Shown here: positions 49,570 to 59,017 of the stretch, in pieces
How the letters are laid out: the number at the start of each line of letters is the position of its first letter
Position numbering within the stretch: position 1 is the first letter of the stretch
Assembly (NCBI RefSeq): GCF_002127225.1
Contig: NZ_NFUR01000002.1
Coordinates: 1 to 64,000, forward strand
DNA length: 64,000 nt
Direction of reading: 5' to 3'
DNA from: Sphingomonas sp. IBVSS2
Lineage (GTDB): Bacteria > Pseudomonadota > Alphaproteobacteria > Sphingomonadales > Sphingomonadaceae
Program-made: the position numbers and the translations under genes
Notes under the pieces: generated by a model
Database searches by the model: none
Told to the model about the DNA's origin: nothing
What the model saw: the letters and a program-made list of their open reading frames with translations, nothing else

Positions 49570-51231
49570 ATGCTGACTGCGCTGGCCATTCGCGACGTTG
49601 TCCTGATCGAGGCGCTCGACCTGGAGTTCGGGGCCGGGCTCGGCGTGCTCACCGGCGAGACCGGGGCCGGCAAGTCGATCCTGCTCGATGCGCTGGGGCT
49701 GGCGCTGGGCGCGCGGGGCGAGACCGGGCTGGTGCGCCAGGGCGCAGCGCAGGCAGTGGTGACCGCGACCTTCGAGGTGCCGGCGCGGGACGGCGAAGTC
49801 GCCAATATCTTCCACCAGAACGGGCTGGAGCTGGAGCCGGGCGAGCCGCTGATCGTCCGGCGCATCGTCAAGGCCGATGGCGGCAGCCGCGCCTTTCTCA
49901 ACGATCAGCCGGCCTCCGCCGGCCTGTTGCGTGAACTGGCGCCGCATCTGGTGGAGATCCACGGCCAGCATGACGATCGCGGCATGCTCAATCCGCGCGG
50001 CCACCGTGCGCTGCTCGACGCGTTCGGGCGCTGCGATCCCGGGCCGGTGGCGATCGCACACAAGTCCTGGCGCGATGCCGAGGCGGCGCTGGCGGTGGCG
50101 CGGGCCGAGCAGGACCTGGCCGAGCGCGACCGCGAATGGCTGGAACATGCCGTCGCCGAACTGACGGCGCTCGCGCCCGGGGCGGGCGAGGAGGAAGTGC
50201 TCGCCGAGCGCCGTGCCGCCATGCAGCGCGGCGAGAAGGTCGCGGGCGAGTTGCAGGGCATCGCCGAGCTGCTCGACGGTTCGGAAGGGGGGCTGAGCCA
50301 GCTCCGCCAGGCGGCGCGCGTGCTGGAACGGATCGCCGGCGATCACGACGCGCTTGCCGAAGCGCTCGCCGCGATCGACCGCGCGATCACCGAGGCGGCC
50401 GAGGCGCAGGATCGGGTGGACATCGCCGCCGAGGCGCTGGCCTTCGATCCCGCCGCGCTGGAGGCGGACGAGGCGCGGCTGTTCGAGCTGCGCGGGCTGG
50501 CCCGCAAGCATCGGGTGCAGCCCGATGAGCTGCCGGTGCTGCTGGAAGAGCTGGCCGGCCGGCTGGAGCGGGTCGAGAGCGGCGGGGCGGGGATCGCGAA
50601 ACTGGAAGCGGTGGTGGCGGACGCGCACCGCGCCTATGCCGATGCGGCGAAATCGCTGTCCGCGCTGCGTGCCATGGCCGCGGCCCGGCTCGATGCCGCG
50701 GTAGCGACGGAGCTCAAGCCCCTGAAGCTCGATGCCGCGCGTTTCCGCACCGTGGTCGAGCCGCAGGACGAGGCCGGCTGGTCGTCCTTCGGCATGGACC
50801 GGGTCGAGTTCGAAGTCTCGACCAACCCGGGCGCGCCGTTCGCGCCGCTGGTCAAGATCGCCTCGGGCGGCGAGCTTTCGCGCTTCATCCTGGCGATGAA
50901 AGTGGCGCTGGCCGAAGAGGGCGGGGCGCGGACGCTGATCTTCGACGAGATCGATCGCGGGGTCGGCGGCGCGGTGGCGAGTGCCATTGGCGAGCGGCTG
51001 GCCCGGCTGGCGGACACGGCACAGCTGCTGGTGGTGACGCACAGCCCGCAGGTGGCGGCGCGCGGCGCCCGCCATCTGCTCATCGCCAAGAGCCATGACG
51101 GGACGGTGACGCGCACCGGAGTCACGCCGCTCGATGCGGCCGCGCGCCGCGAGGAGATCGCGCGCATGCTCTCCGGCGCGGAGATCACCGACGAAGCGCG
51201 CGCCCAGGCCGAGCGGCTGATCGCGGCTTAG
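49570..51231 (+). CDS. recN: DNA repair ATPase RecN
   Basis: 553-residue SMC-like ATPase acting in double-strand break repair. Walker A is GVLTGETGAGKSILLDALGL (about 28-47); the signature ASGGELSRFILAMK and Walker B TLIFDEIDRGVGG lie near the C-terminus; a long coiled-coil with an interrupting hinge (about 170-360) is present. GGAGGCA-type ribosome site is weak. End motif VVTHSPQVAARGARHLLIAK is typical. Confidence 0.97.
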   Translation: MLTALAIRDVVLIEALDLEFGAGLGVLTGETGAGKSILLDALGLALGARGETGLVRQGAAQAVVTATFEVPARDGEVANIFHQNGLELEPGEPLIVRRIVKADGGSRAFLNDQPASAGLLRELAPHLVEIHGQHDDRGMLNPRGHRALLDAFGRCDPGPVAIAHKSWRDAEAALAVARAEQDLAERDREWLEHAVAELTALAPGAGEEEVLAERRAAMQRGEKVAGELQGIAELLDGSEGGLSQLRQAARVLERIAGDHDALAEALAAIDRAITEAAEAQDRVDIAAEALAFDPAALEADEARLFELRGLARKHRVQPDELPVLLEELAGRLERVESGGAGIAKLEAVVADAHRAYADAAKSLSALRAMAAARLDAAVATELKPLKLDAARFRTVVEPQDEAGWSSFGMDRVEFEVSTNPGAPFAPLVKIASGGELSRFILAMKVALAEEGGARTLIFDEIDRGVGGAVASAIGERLARLADTAQLLVVTHSPQVAARGARHLLIAKSHDGTVTRTGVTPLDAAARREEIARMLSGAEITDEARAQAERLIAA

Positions 51232-51255
51232 TCGCCGGGGCCCGAGACGCGCCGC

Positions 51256-51537
51256 TCAGGCGCGGGCGAGCGCGCGCATCATGTCGCGGCGGATCTCGTC
51301 CTGGCGCGCGCGGATCATGCCGGGGATCAGCAGCGCGTCGATCAGCACCCAGACGAAGCCGATCAGCACGAAATAGGACAGGATCTGCAGGATCGCCGAG
51401 ACCGGCCTGCCCAGATAGAAGCGGTGGGCGCTGACGAACCACAGGAACAGCCAGAGCAGATAGGCCACCACCACGCTTGGTGCGTCGTTGGTCACGCGCT
51501 GCTCCACCAGCGTCAGTTCGGCAATCGAGAGCGCCAT
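51256..51537 (-). CDS. TM2-domain membrane protein
   Basis: 93-residue protein with the TM2 fold: helix one VAYLLWLFLWFVSAHRFYLG (with the conserved HRFYLG turn), helix two ILSYFVLIGFVWVLIDALLI, and a basic tail RARQDEIRRDMMRALARA. TM2 proteins are of unknown function. The ATG at 51537 is preferred because it gives the family start. It converges with recN. Confidence 0.86.
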   Translation of the reverse strand: MALSIAELTLVEQRVTNDAPSVVVAYLLWLFLWFVSAHRFYLGRPVSAILQILSYFVLIGFVWVLIDALLIPGMIRARQDEIRRDMMRALARA

Positions 51538-51774
51538 CTGCTTCCTCTTCGTCTCCGGCCGGGAATCTAGGGGCGCGGCGACCCGCGTCAATCGATTCCA
51601 CCGACCCTCCGGTCGCCGCGCCGGAGCCGCGTCCTCCCGAAGATGAACGGAACCTCCGCGCGCGCGACAGCTTGCGACACAAATGCACGGGGATGGGGAC
51701 AAGCATGCGACAGCCGCCACCCATAACCGGTTTCAGGCCGCAGGGGCGGCCCGGTTTCAAAAGAGGAGCGTAAA

Positions 51775-52131
51775 ATGAAGAAGTTGACCCTCATGCTGGC
51801 TGGTCTCGGCATCGCCGCTTCGGCCGTTCCGATGACCGCCGCGATGGCCGCGCCGCATCCGGCGCCCGCCTATCAGGCATGGCAGTCGATCAACGGCCGC
51901 CAGGCGAATCTCGAGGCCCGCATCAACCAGGGCGTGCGCTCGGGCCAGCTCAGCCGCAGCGAGGCGGCCCGCCTCCGCGCCGAGTTCAACAGCCTGACCC
52001 GGCTCGAGGCCCAATATCGCCGCTCGCGCCCGGGCCTGACGCTCGCCGAGCGCCGCGACCTCGATCGCCGCTTCGATGCCCTTTCGGCCCGCATCCGATA
52101 CCAGAAGCACGATCGCGAGCGTCGCTGGTAA
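51775..52131 (+). CDS. Small exported helical protein
   Basis: 118-residue periplasmic protein with a signal peptide (about 1-26, AAMAAPH) and a mature part dominated by charged amphipathic helices: INGRQANLEARINQGVRSGQ, SRSEAARLRAEFNSLTRLEA, LAERRDLDRRFDALSARIR. Similar small proteins are common in sphingomonads; no function known, though the charge pattern recalls Spy/CpxP-like chaperones only superficially. AGGAG precedes the ATG. Confidence 0.82.
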   Translation: MKKLTLMLAGLGIAASAVPMTAAMAAPHPAPAYQAWQSINGRQANLEARINQGVRSGQLSRSEAARLRAEFNSLTRLEAQYRRSRPGLTLAERRDLDRRFDALSARIRYQKHDRERRW

Positions 52132-52150
52132 GGATATAGGAAAGACCTAG

Positions 52151-52218
52151 CAGGTTCCCCTTCCCTGATCCCCCGGGGAACCTGGCCAGGACGGGCTCCG
52201 CCGCGAGGCGGGGCCCGT
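52151..52218. terminator. Tandem hairpins between convergent genes
   Basis: CAGGTTCCCC/GGGGAACCTG (52151-52160/52175-52184) and a 12-bp G/C stem at 52191-52202/52207-52218 with one T-G pair. There is no T run, so they may stop transcription weakly or mark mRNA ends. Confidence 0.45.
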
Positions 52219-52230
52219 TGCCATATCCGG

Positions 52231-53250
52231 TCAGCGCAGCGGCTTGCCGCTGTCCTTCCATTTGTCGAGAATCTGCGATTCGCCGTCGTCCGCGGGCGTG
52301 GCGGCGGGCAGGGGCCTGGGGGCATAGCCGCCGATGGGCGTGCCGCTCTGGGCATAGGCCGGCTGGATCGCCTCGCGCGGCGTCGTGATCGGCGTAGCGA
52401 TCTTGCCCGCCATGGCCGGCATCGTTGCCACGGCCGGCATCGGCACCATGGGCGCCATCACCGCCGCCAAGTCGGTCCGCACATGCGGCGCGGGCAATGG
52501 CTCGCCACCGCGATAGGCCTGGCGGAAGGCGGCGGCGGTGCCCCACCAGCCCTTCCAGCGGTGGAAGAAATGTGCGCCGAACACACCGGTCATCACCAGG
52601 CCACGGTTCCATACGGGCGTGACGGCATAGGTATGGTAATGCGTCGCCATCCCCACCGGCGCGAACACCTGGCCGGAGAGCGCGGCGGCGGCGACGCGGG
52701 CGGCGCGGTCCCAGGCCGTGCGGGAGGGCGCGCGGTCCATCGCGCCGTCACAGGCAAAGCTGAACTGGCAGCCGCGCTTCTCCGATCCCTGGAACACCAC
52801 GCCGCACACGGTGGCGGGAAAGGCCGGATGGCGCACCCGGTTGAGGATGACCTGCGCCACCGCGCGCTGCCCGTCGGCCGGCTCGTTCGCCGCTTCGTAA
52901 TAGATCGCCGTGGTCAGGCACTGGAGCGCGCGCGCCTTGTCCACACCGTTGCCGGCGAGGTGGAAGGGCAGTGCGGGCTGGATGGATCCGTCGACCGGCG
53001 CATCCACCGCGTCGGCGGGGATCGGCATGTCGGGAAGCTTGGCGGTGCCGGTCGTGCCGGCGCCCACCGCGGCATCGTCGTCGACGGCATAATAGAAGGC
53101 GGCACCGGGGAAATGGTCCTCGGCTTCATAGCCGGTCGCGACCGGCCTGGGCTCGGCCTTCGGCGTGCTTGCGGGCGCCAGCGCCTGGGCGGAGAAGCCG
53201 GCGCCGATCAGCGACGCGACCAGCGCCGCCGCGATCCCGCGTGCCTGCAT
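52231..53250 (-). CDS. SleB-type cell-wall hydrolase
   Basis: About 339-residue exported hydrolase with a Hydrolase_2 (SleB/CwlJ) domain, a family that includes lytic transglycosylases cutting peptidoglycan. Core: TAIYYEAANEPADGQRAVAQ, VILNRVRHPAFPATVCGVVF, GCQFSFACDGAMD, and GMATHYHTYAVTPVWN. The catalytic Glu is probably in YYEAANE. A Pro/Met-rich tail of about 90 residues follows. The ATG at 53250 gives a good signal peptide; a TTG at 53274 would extend it by 8 residues with RR. Confidence 0.9.
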   Translation of the reverse strand: MQARGIAAALVASLIGAGFSAQALAPASTPKAEPRPVATGYEAEDHFPGAAFYYAVDDDAAVGAGTTGTAKLPDMPIPADAVDAPVDGSIQPALPFHLAGNGVDKARALQCLTTAIYYEAANEPADGQRAVAQVILNRVRHPAFPATVCGVVFQGSEKRGCQFSFACDGAMDRAPSRTAWDRAARVAAAALSGQVFAPVGMATHYHTYAVTPVWNRGLVMTGVFGAHFFHRWKGWWGTAAAFRQAYRGGEPLPAPHVRTDLAAVMAPMVPMPAVATMPAMAGKIATPITTPREAIQPAYAQSGTPIGGYAPRPLPAATPADDGESQILDKWKDSGKPLR

Positions 53251-53399
53251 CTTCGAGAAACGCCGCCAGAACAAAGTCGCGCCTACCCCGCCCGGGCCGT
53301 TCGCCCGTGCGCGGCAATAGCCGATTTCAGCGTCGCCCGCGCCCCCGGATTTCCCCGCGTCCCAGGACGAAACACTTGATGGTAAAGGTAATTTTTACC

Positions 53400-53726
53400 C
53401 TAGCGGCCGCCGCCGCCCAGCCTGGGCAGGAGCAGCAGGATCACGACCAGATTGACCGCCATGGCGGCGATCAGCAGCGGTTCGACCGGCTTGCTCGGCA
53501 CCAGATAGCCCGCAAGCGCGACCGAGAAGACGCCGAACGCATAGGCATTGGCGGCGACCAGGGCCGGCGCCGCGCCCTTGTTCGGGATCAGCGCGGCAAG
53601 CACCATCACCGCACCCACGGCAAGATCGGGCACCTTGAACAGCGTGCTGGTCATCTGGCCGCCCAGCACGCGCCAGGCCGTGAAGCCGCCGACGACGAGC
53701 GAGAGCAAGCGGAGCATCGGCAGCAT
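53400..53726 (-). CDS. Hypothetical four-helix membrane protein
   Basis: 108-residue protein with hydrophobic segments at about 5-20, 33-48, 55-76 and 85-103 (LLIAAMAVNLVVILLLLPRL). No motif recognised. GGGGGA lies 5 bases before the ATG. It is transcribed alone between two leftward genes, following tgt's 5' neighbour region by the gap of 47 bases. Confidence 0.72.
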   Translation of the reverse strand: MLPMLRLLSLVVGGFTAWRVLGGQMTSTLFKVPDLAVGAVMVLAALIPNKGAAPALVAANAYAFGVFSVALAGYLVPSKPVEPLLIAAMAVNLVVILLLLPRLGGGGR

Positions 53727-53773
53727 CAAATCCCCCTCTTCGTCATCCGGCGTCCGCCGATCGGGTTCTCACC

Positions 53774-54904
53774 CTAGTCCCGCCCACCATGGTAGGAAGC
53801 GCGGAAGCCATTCGCGAATGCGGCAAGCCGGCCCTCGCCGATCGCGGCGCGCAGATCCTGCATCAGCACCTGGTAGAACCAGATATTATGCTCGGTCATC
53901 AGCATCGCGCCGAGAATCTCGCCCGCGCGGACGAGATGGTGGAGATAGGCGCGGCTCCAGGTGGCGCAGACGGGGCAGGGGCATTCGGGGTCGAGCGGCC
54001 CCTGATCCTCGGCGAACCTGGCGTTGCGGATGTTGATCGGGCCCGTGCGCGTGAAGGCCTGGCCGGTGCGCCCGGAGCGGGTGGGAAGCACGCAGTCGAA
54101 CATGTCGATCCCGCGCTCGACGGCGCCGACGATATCGTCGGGCTTGCCGACGCCCATCAGGTAGCGGGGCTTGGCGGCGTCCAGCTGGCCGGGCGCATAG
54201 TCGAGCACGCCGAACATCGCGTCCTGGCCTTCGCCCACTGCCAGGCCGCCCACCGCATAGCCATCGAACCCCACGTCGAGCAGTGCGTCCGCCGACGCCT
54301 TGCGCAGCCCCTCGTCGAGCGCGCCCTGCTGGATGCCGAAGATCGCATTGTGTGCGGCATGGTCCTCGGCGGCGAAGAAGGCGTCGCGGCTGCGCTTCGC
54401 CCAGCGCATCGATCGCTCCATCGCCGCGGCCTGCACCTCGCGGGTCGACGTGGTGGGGACGAGTTCGTCGAAGGCCATGGTGATCGAGCTGCCGAGTAGC
54501 CGCTGGATCTCGATCGAACGCTCGGGGCTCAGCATGTGGCGCGAGCCGTCGAGGTGCGACTTGAAGGCGACGCCCTCTTCGCTGCGGGTGGTTAGGTCCG
54601 CCAGGCTCATCACCTGATAGCCGCCCGAATCGGTGAGGATCGGCCGGTCCCAGCCCATGAACTTGTGCAGGCCGCCCAGCCGCGCGACGCGCTCGGCGCC
54701 GGGCCGCAGCATCAGGTGATAGGTGTTGCCGAGGAGGATGTCGGCGCCCGCGGCGCGGACGTCGGCGGGCTTCATCGCCTTGACGGTGGCGGCGGTGCCG
54801 ACGGGCATGAAGGCAGGCGTGCGGATTTCGCCGCGCGGCATCGCGATGGTGCCAAGGCGCGCCTTGCCGTCGGTGGCGTGGATGGTGAACTCGAAACGGG
54901 GCAT
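53774..54904 (-). CDS. tgt: Queuine tRNA-ribosyltransferase Tgt
   Basis: 376-residue enzyme exchanging guanine-34 for preQ1 in tRNAs with GUN anticodons. Active-site segments [20 protein letters not shown] (catalytic Asp), [12 protein letters not shown] and [20 protein letters not shown] are intact, and the zinc site is [17 protein letters not shown]. queA (59774) and queG (25624) encode later steps. In many alphaproteobacteria tgt follows queA directly; here about 4.9 kb separates them. It is divergent from the cupin gene with 45 bases between. Confidence 0.97.
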   Translation of the reverse strand: MPRFEFTIHATDGKARLGTIAMPRGEIRTPAFMPVGTAATVKAMKPADVRAAGADILLGNTYHLMLRPGAERVARLGGLHKFMGWDRPILTDSGGYQVMSLADLTTRSEEGVAFKSHLDGSRHMLSPERSIEIQRLLGSSITMAFDELVPTTSTREVQAAAMERSMRWAKRSRDAFFAAEDHAAHNAIFGIQQGALDEGLRKASADALLDVGFDGYAVGGLAVGEGQDAMFGVLDYAPGQLDAAKPRYLMGVGKPDDIVGAVERGIDMFDCVLPTRSGRTGQAFTRTGPINIRNARFAEDQGPLDPECPCPVCATWSRAYLHHLVRAGEILGAMLMTEHNIWFYQVLMQDLRAAIGEGRLAAFANGFRASYHGGRD

Positions 54905-54949
54905 GTGCGAGCCCTTGCCTCCTTTGGCGGGGGAGCGCAACGGCGGGGG

Positions 54950-55267
54950 ATGACCGCGAACCTTCTCGCCGACCTGCCCGATGCCGGCGCGGGCGAAATC
55001 TTCACCGAGCTGCTGCGCCGCCCGGGCATCCGCATCGAGCGCATCGTCTCGCAGGGGCAGGCGACTCCGGAGGACGCGCCCATGGTGCAGGACTGGGACG
55101 AGTGGGTGCTGCTTCTCGAGGGCGCGGCCGGGCTGCGGATCGAGGAGGGGGACGAGCTGGTGCTGCATCCGGGCGATCATCTGTTGATCGCCGCGGGACA
55201 GCGCCACTGGGTGACCTGGACCGCCGGGGACCGCGCTACGGTCTGGCTGGCGGTGCATCTCGGCTGA
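54950..55267 (+). CDS. Small cupin protein
   Basis: 105-residue single-domain cupin. The second cupin motif is [20 protein letters not shown] and the first lies around [18 protein letters not shown], with few metal-binding His compared with the classic motif. GGGGGA precedes the ATG. Function unknown. It overlaps the tail of the MarR-GNAT gene by 32 bases on the opposite strand. Confidence 0.85.
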   Translation: MTANLLADLPDAGAGEIFTELLRRPGIRIERIVSQGQATPEDAPMVQDWDEWVLLLEGAAGLRIEEGDELVLHPGDHLLIAAGQRHWVTWTAGDRATVWLAVHLG

Positions 55268-56168
55268 GGTCGAGCGACCAGGTCTCGCCCATCACCGGTT
55301 CCCCGAACATCGTATGGGCCGCGCTGTCGACGAGCTCGAAGCCCTGGGCCGCATAGATGCGCCGGGCGCTTGCGAGGATGGTGTGCGTCCACAGGTCGAG
55401 CCGCGCATAGCCCGCGGCGCGCGCGAATTCGACGCAGTGGCGCACCAGCGCATCGCCGATGCCCAGCCCGCGCGCATGGCTCTCGACATAAAGGAGGCGC
55501 AGCTTGGCGATGCCCTTGCCGCCATCGGCGAGCATCACCGATCCGAGCATCTCGCCGCCGCGCTCGGCGACCCAGCATTGCTCGCGTCCCGGCTGGAAAT
55601 CGCGCAGGAAGCCGGTGGTGACATCGTTCAGCAGCAGCTCCATCGGCCGCTCCCAGCCATAATGCTCGGCATAGAAGATCGCCTGGCGGCTGGCGATCGT
55701 GCCCATGTCGCCGGTGCGGAGCGTGCGGATGGTCCAGTTGCCCGTGCCGCCCTCGATCAGCGCCCGCGCGGCGGCGAGGTGATGGCCGAGGAGCGGGCCG
55801 CCGCCAGGGCCCAGCGATTCGAGCTGGCGCCGGCTGTGCGCGCGCGTGGCCGTGTCGAGCGCATCGAACGCCGTCCGGCCGGCGGGGAGCAGGGCGATCG
55901 GCCGCCGACGCGCATCCTCCGCCCCGCGCGCCCGGGCAACCCAGCCGCGCTCCTCGAAGCGCTTGACCGCGCGGCTGACATAGCCGGCGTCGAGCCCGAG
56001 CACTTCCTGCAACTCGATCGCGAGCACCGGCTGGCGGCCGGCGATCTCATAGAGGAGCCGCGCTTCGGCGACGCCCAGCTCGCTGTCCATGTAGCGCGGC
56101 GCGAGCACCGCGGCGAAGCGGGTGTGCGCCCGGTTGAAGGCGCGGAATTGTTCGATGGCCTGTTCCAT
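55236..56168 (-). CDS. MarR-family regulator fused to a GNAT acetyltransferase
   Basis: 310-residue two-domain protein. Residues about 1-140 are a MarR winged helix ([20 protein letters not shown], then [20 protein letters not shown]); residues about 150-305 are a GNAT domain with the acetyl-CoA loop [20 protein letters not shown]. Such fusions regulate by an unknown ligand or acetylate a small molecule. An 11-bp inverted repeat lies 12 bases upstream of the start, suggesting autoregulation. The tail overlaps the cupin gene. Confidence 0.93.
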   Translation of the reverse strand: MEQAIEQFRAFNRAHTRFAAVLAPRYMDSELGVAEARLLYEIAGRQPVLAIELQEVLGLDAGYVSRAVKRFEERGWVARARGAEDARRRPIALLPAGRTAFDALDTATRAHSRRQLESLGPGGGPLLGHHLAAARALIEGGTGNWTIRTLRTGDMGTIASRQAIFYAEHYGWERPMELLLNDVTTGFLRDFQPGREQCWVAERGGEMLGSVMLADGGKGIAKLRLLYVESHARGLGIGDALVRHCVEFARAAGYARLDLWTHTILASARRIYAAQGFELVDSAAHTMFGEPVMGETWSLDLSRDAPPARP

Positions 56169-56179
56169 ACGGCAAGATT

Positions 56180-56216
56180 GCACGGATATAATTGATTGAG
56201 TCAAGTATATCCGTGC
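56180..56216. promoter_or_regulatory. MarR-like operator upstream of the MarR-GNAT gene
   Basis: GCACGGATATA (56180-56190) and TATATCCGTGC (56206-56216) are perfect 11-bp arms around 15 bases that contain TTGA-N5-TCAA. The site lies 12 bases upstream of the gene start and could overlap its promoter. It is AT-richer than the neighbourhood. Confidence 0.7.
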
Positions 56217-56250
56217 GCGGCGGGCTCGCGGGGCAATCGCTCCGGCCGGA

Positions 56251-57321
56251 TCAGGGCACCAGGGTGGTGAAGACGAACACGCCGAAGATGACGAGGTGCA
56301 CCACGCCCTGCAGCACCGTCGTCCGCGCGGTGGCGAGCGACTGGGTGGTCACGAGCAGGGTCAGCGAAAGCAGGACGATGCCGCGCGAATCGAGGCCGAG
56401 TGCCAATGGCAGGCCCTGGGACAGCGACAGCACCGCCACGGCCGGGATGGTGAGGCCGATGGTCGCCAGCGCCGAGCCGAGCGCGAGGTTGAGGCTGGTC
56501 TGCAGCCGGTTGGCCATCGCCGCGCGGACCGCCGCCACGCTTTCCGGCAGCAGCACCAGCATCGCGATCACCACGCCCACCACGGCGTGCGGGGCGCCAG
56601 CCGCGGCGACGCCGTCCTCGATCGCGGGCGCGAGCGCCTTGGCGACCAGCACCACTTCGACGAGGCAGGCGACGAGCAGCACGCCCGACAGCAGCGTCTG
56701 GCGCCCGCTCGGCGGCGGGGCATGCGCCTCCAGGTCGGCGGCTTCCTCGTTGGGCGGGAGGAAATAGTCCCGGTGCCGCACGGTCTGCACGGCGACGAAG
56801 GTGAGATAGAGCAGCAGCGAGACGATCGCGACGAAGGCGAGCTGCGACGGCGCATAGAAGGGGCCCGTGGAGGCGGCGAAATTGGGAAGCACCAGCGTCA
56901 GCACGGTCAGCGTGCACAGCGTCGCCAGCGATGCGCTGACGCCGACCTGCTGGAAGCTCTGTTCGCGGTGGCGCAGCGCGCCGAGCAGGATGAACGCGCC
57001 GATCAGGCCGTTCAGGATGATCATCACCGCCGAGAAGACCGTGTCCCGCGCCAGCGTCTCCGCGCCCGATTTGCCCTGGAGCATCAGCGTGAGGATCAGG
57101 CCCACCTCGATCACCGTAACCGCCAGCGCGAGCAGGAAGGTGCCGAAGGGCTCGCCCACCTTGTGCGCGATCAGCTCGGCATGATGGACGGCGGCCAGCA
57201 CGGTGATGATCAGCACCAGGCCGAGCAGCAGCGGCGGTATGTCGACGACGCCGCCGAAGAGCACGCTGGCCGCGCCCGCGAAGGGCGGAAGCCAGATCCA
57301 GGTCCAACGCAATCGTTCCAT
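56251..57321 (-). CDS. Ca2+/H+ antiporter, ChaA family
   Basis: 356-residue inner-membrane cation/proton antiporter of the CaCA superfamily. The two alpha-repeats carry the conserved glutamates: LALAVTVIEVGLILTLMLQG and VVIAMLVLLPESVAAVRAAM. About 11 helices. Homologues are called ChaA or y4hA; they move calcium or sodium out. I chose the ATG at 57321; a GTG three codons upstream is possible. It heads toward the MarR-GNAT gene. Confidence 0.92.
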   Translation of the reverse strand: MERLRWTWIWLPPFAGAASVLFGGVVDIPPLLLGLVLIITVLAAVHHAELIAHKVGEPFGTFLLALAVTVIEVGLILTLMLQGKSGAETLARDTVFSAVMIILNGLIGAFILLGALRHREQSFQQVGVSASLATLCTLTVLTLVLPNFAASTGPFYAPSQLAFVAIVSLLLYLTFVAVQTVRHRDYFLPPNEEAADLEAHAPPPSGRQTLLSGVLLVACLVEVVLVAKALAPAIEDGVAAAGAPHAVVGVVIAMLVLLPESVAAVRAAMANRLQTSLNLALGSALATIGLTIPAVAVLSLSQGLPLALGLDSRGIVLLSLTLLVTTQSLATARTTVLQGVVHLVIFGVFVFTTLVP

Positions 57322-57402
57322 GCCCGTCACTCTACAGACAGGGGCGGCGAGTTCAACGATCGCGAGGTCCCTGGCGGGTCAAAGGAAGATTTCGAGGCCC
57401 CG

Positions 57403-58050
57403 TCAACGATGCGCGGCGACATAGTCGATGATGTCCTGCGGCGTGCGGAACATCACGTCGGGGCGCATCGCGACGAGCAGGTCCTCGGCGGCATAGCCCC
57501 AGAGCACCGATCCCGCGCGCATGCCCACTTCGCGCGCCGCGTCGATGTCGCGCGTCTCGTCGCCGACCGACAGCACTTCGTGCGCCTTCAGGCCCATCTT
57601 CTTGAGCACCCGGCGGAACTTGGGCGCCTTGCCGAACAGCGAGGAACCGCAGGCGAAGCAATCGATCCGCGCGGCGTGCACCGGGCCCAGGATCTTGCGG
57701 GCATTGGCCTCGGCGTTCGAGGTGACGAGGGCGATCTTCACCCCGGTTGCGGTAAGCTGTTCGAGCAGGTCGGGCGTGCCCGGGAAAAGCTCGATCTCAT
57801 GCGTGTTGCGGCCGACCAGCCGGCGCAGGTAGCGCGCGATCAGCGGCAGCTTCCACTTCGGAATGCCGAGGAACTCGATCACTTCGCGCGAGCTCTTGTG
57901 GCGCAGCATGTCCACTTCGTCCGGCTGGACGGTGCGGAACCGGAACCGCTTCGCCAGCTCGTCGACGACCGAGAGGAACCAGTCGCCGCTGTCGGAGAGC
58001 GTGCCGTCGAAATCGAAGATCACCAGCCGGATGGGCGCGGCATCACTCAT
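57403..58050 (-). CDS. HAD-superfamily phosphatase
   Basis: 215-residue HAD hydrolase. Motif I is VIFDFDGTLSDS, motif II ALVTSNAEA, motif III lysine in FGKAPKFRRVLKK and motif IV VLSVGDETRDIDAA. The cap is short and helical. Substrate unknown; resembles phosphoglycolate-phosphatase-like enzymes with a different cap. The start overlaps the CDF gene stop by 8 bases. Confidence 0.92.
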   Translation of the reverse strand: MSDAAPIRLVIFDFDGTLSDSGDWFLSVVDELAKRFRFRTVQPDEVDMLRHKSSREVIEFLGIPKWKLPLIARYLRRLVGRNTHEIELFPGTPDLLEQLTATGVKIALVTSNAEANARKILGPVHAARIDCFACGSSLFGKAPKFRRVLKKMGLKAHEVLSVGDETRDIDAAREVGMRAGSVLWGYAAEDLLVAMRPDVMFRTPQDIIDYVAAHR

Positions 58051-58975
58051 GCGCGTGTCCATTCCCATGCATGCGACATTCCGCCCCATCCCCCAATTCG
58101 ATCTGGACGGTCGTATGATCGATCCGGAAGTCATGCGCCAGCCGATGTTGCAGTGCGATCAGGAACGCGTCGCCCGGATGGCCCTCCGGCATCACCAGAT
58201 GCGCGGTCAGCGCCGCCTCGGTGGTGCTCATCGGCCAGATATGGAGGTCATGGACGCGGCTGACGCCGGGCAGGTCCGCCAGCGCCGATTCCACCGCCGC
58301 CGAATCGATGCCCTTGGGCACCGCCTGCAGCGCCATGGTGAGCGATTCGGTGAACAGCCCCCAGGTGCTCCACAGGATGACGACGACGATGAGGAGGCTG
58401 ACCACCGGGTCGATCCATTCGGCGCCGGTGAGCAGCATCAGCGCGGCGCCGACCACCACTCCCGCCGAGACCGCCGCATCGGCCGCCATGTGGAGATAGG
58501 CGCCGCGGATGTTGACGTCGCCCTTGCGCCCGCGGGCGAAGAGCAGGGCGGTCGACAGGTTGATGACGATGCCGGCGCCGGCGACGATCATCACCGTCAG
58601 CCCGGGTATTTCGCGTGGTTCCGAAAGGCGCTGGATCGCCTCGAGCAGGATCGCGCCCACCGCGACGAACAGCAGCACGGCGTTGGCGAGCGCGGCGAGG
58701 ATCGAGGAGCCGCGCAGGCCATAGGTGAAGCGCGGCGAGGCCGGGCGCTTGGCGAGTTCGGCGCCGCCCCAGGCGATCAGCAGCCCGAGCACGTCCGACA
58801 GATTGTGTCCGGCATCCGCCAGCAGCGCCATCGAATGGGTGATGAAGCCGGCCCCGCCTTCGACGACGACGAAGCCGAGGTTCAGTACCGTGCCGATGGC
58901 GAAGGCGCGCCCGAAGTCCGCGGGCGCATGGCTATGGCCATTATGGCTGTGGTTATGGTCGTGATGCGCGGCCAT
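58043..58975 (-). CDS. Cation diffusion facilitator (zinc/divalent metal exporter)
   Basis: 310-residue CDF antiporter, ZitB/CzcD-like. Metal-site motifs HSMALLADAGHNLSDVLG (TM2) and YLHMAADAAVSAGVVVG (TM5) each give a His-x3-Asp pair, the pattern of zinc-selective members. The N-terminus is His-rich (HHDHNHSHNGHSH) and the C-terminal cytosolic domain (about 205-300) ends with HGNGHAHE. It precedes the HAD gene, slightly overlapping it. Confidence 0.95.
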   Translation of the reverse strand: MAAHHDHNHSHNGHSHAPADFGRAFAIGTVLNLGFVVVEGGAGFITHSMALLADAGHNLSDVLGLLIAWGGAELAKRPASPRFTYGLRGSSILAALANAVLLFVAVGAILLEAIQRLSEPREIPGLTVMIVAGAGIVINLSTALLFARGRKGDVNIRGAYLHMAADAAVSAGVVVGAALMLLTGAEWIDPVVSLLIVVVILWSTWGLFTESLTMALQAVPKGIDSAAVESALADLPGVSRVHDLHIWPMSTTEAALTAHLVMPEGHPGDAFLIALQHRLAHDFRIDHTTVQIELGDGAECRMHGNGHAHE

Positions 58976-59017
58976 CGTTTCGCTCTTAGCTCCGTCCCGG
59001 CATGTGATGCTAGGACA

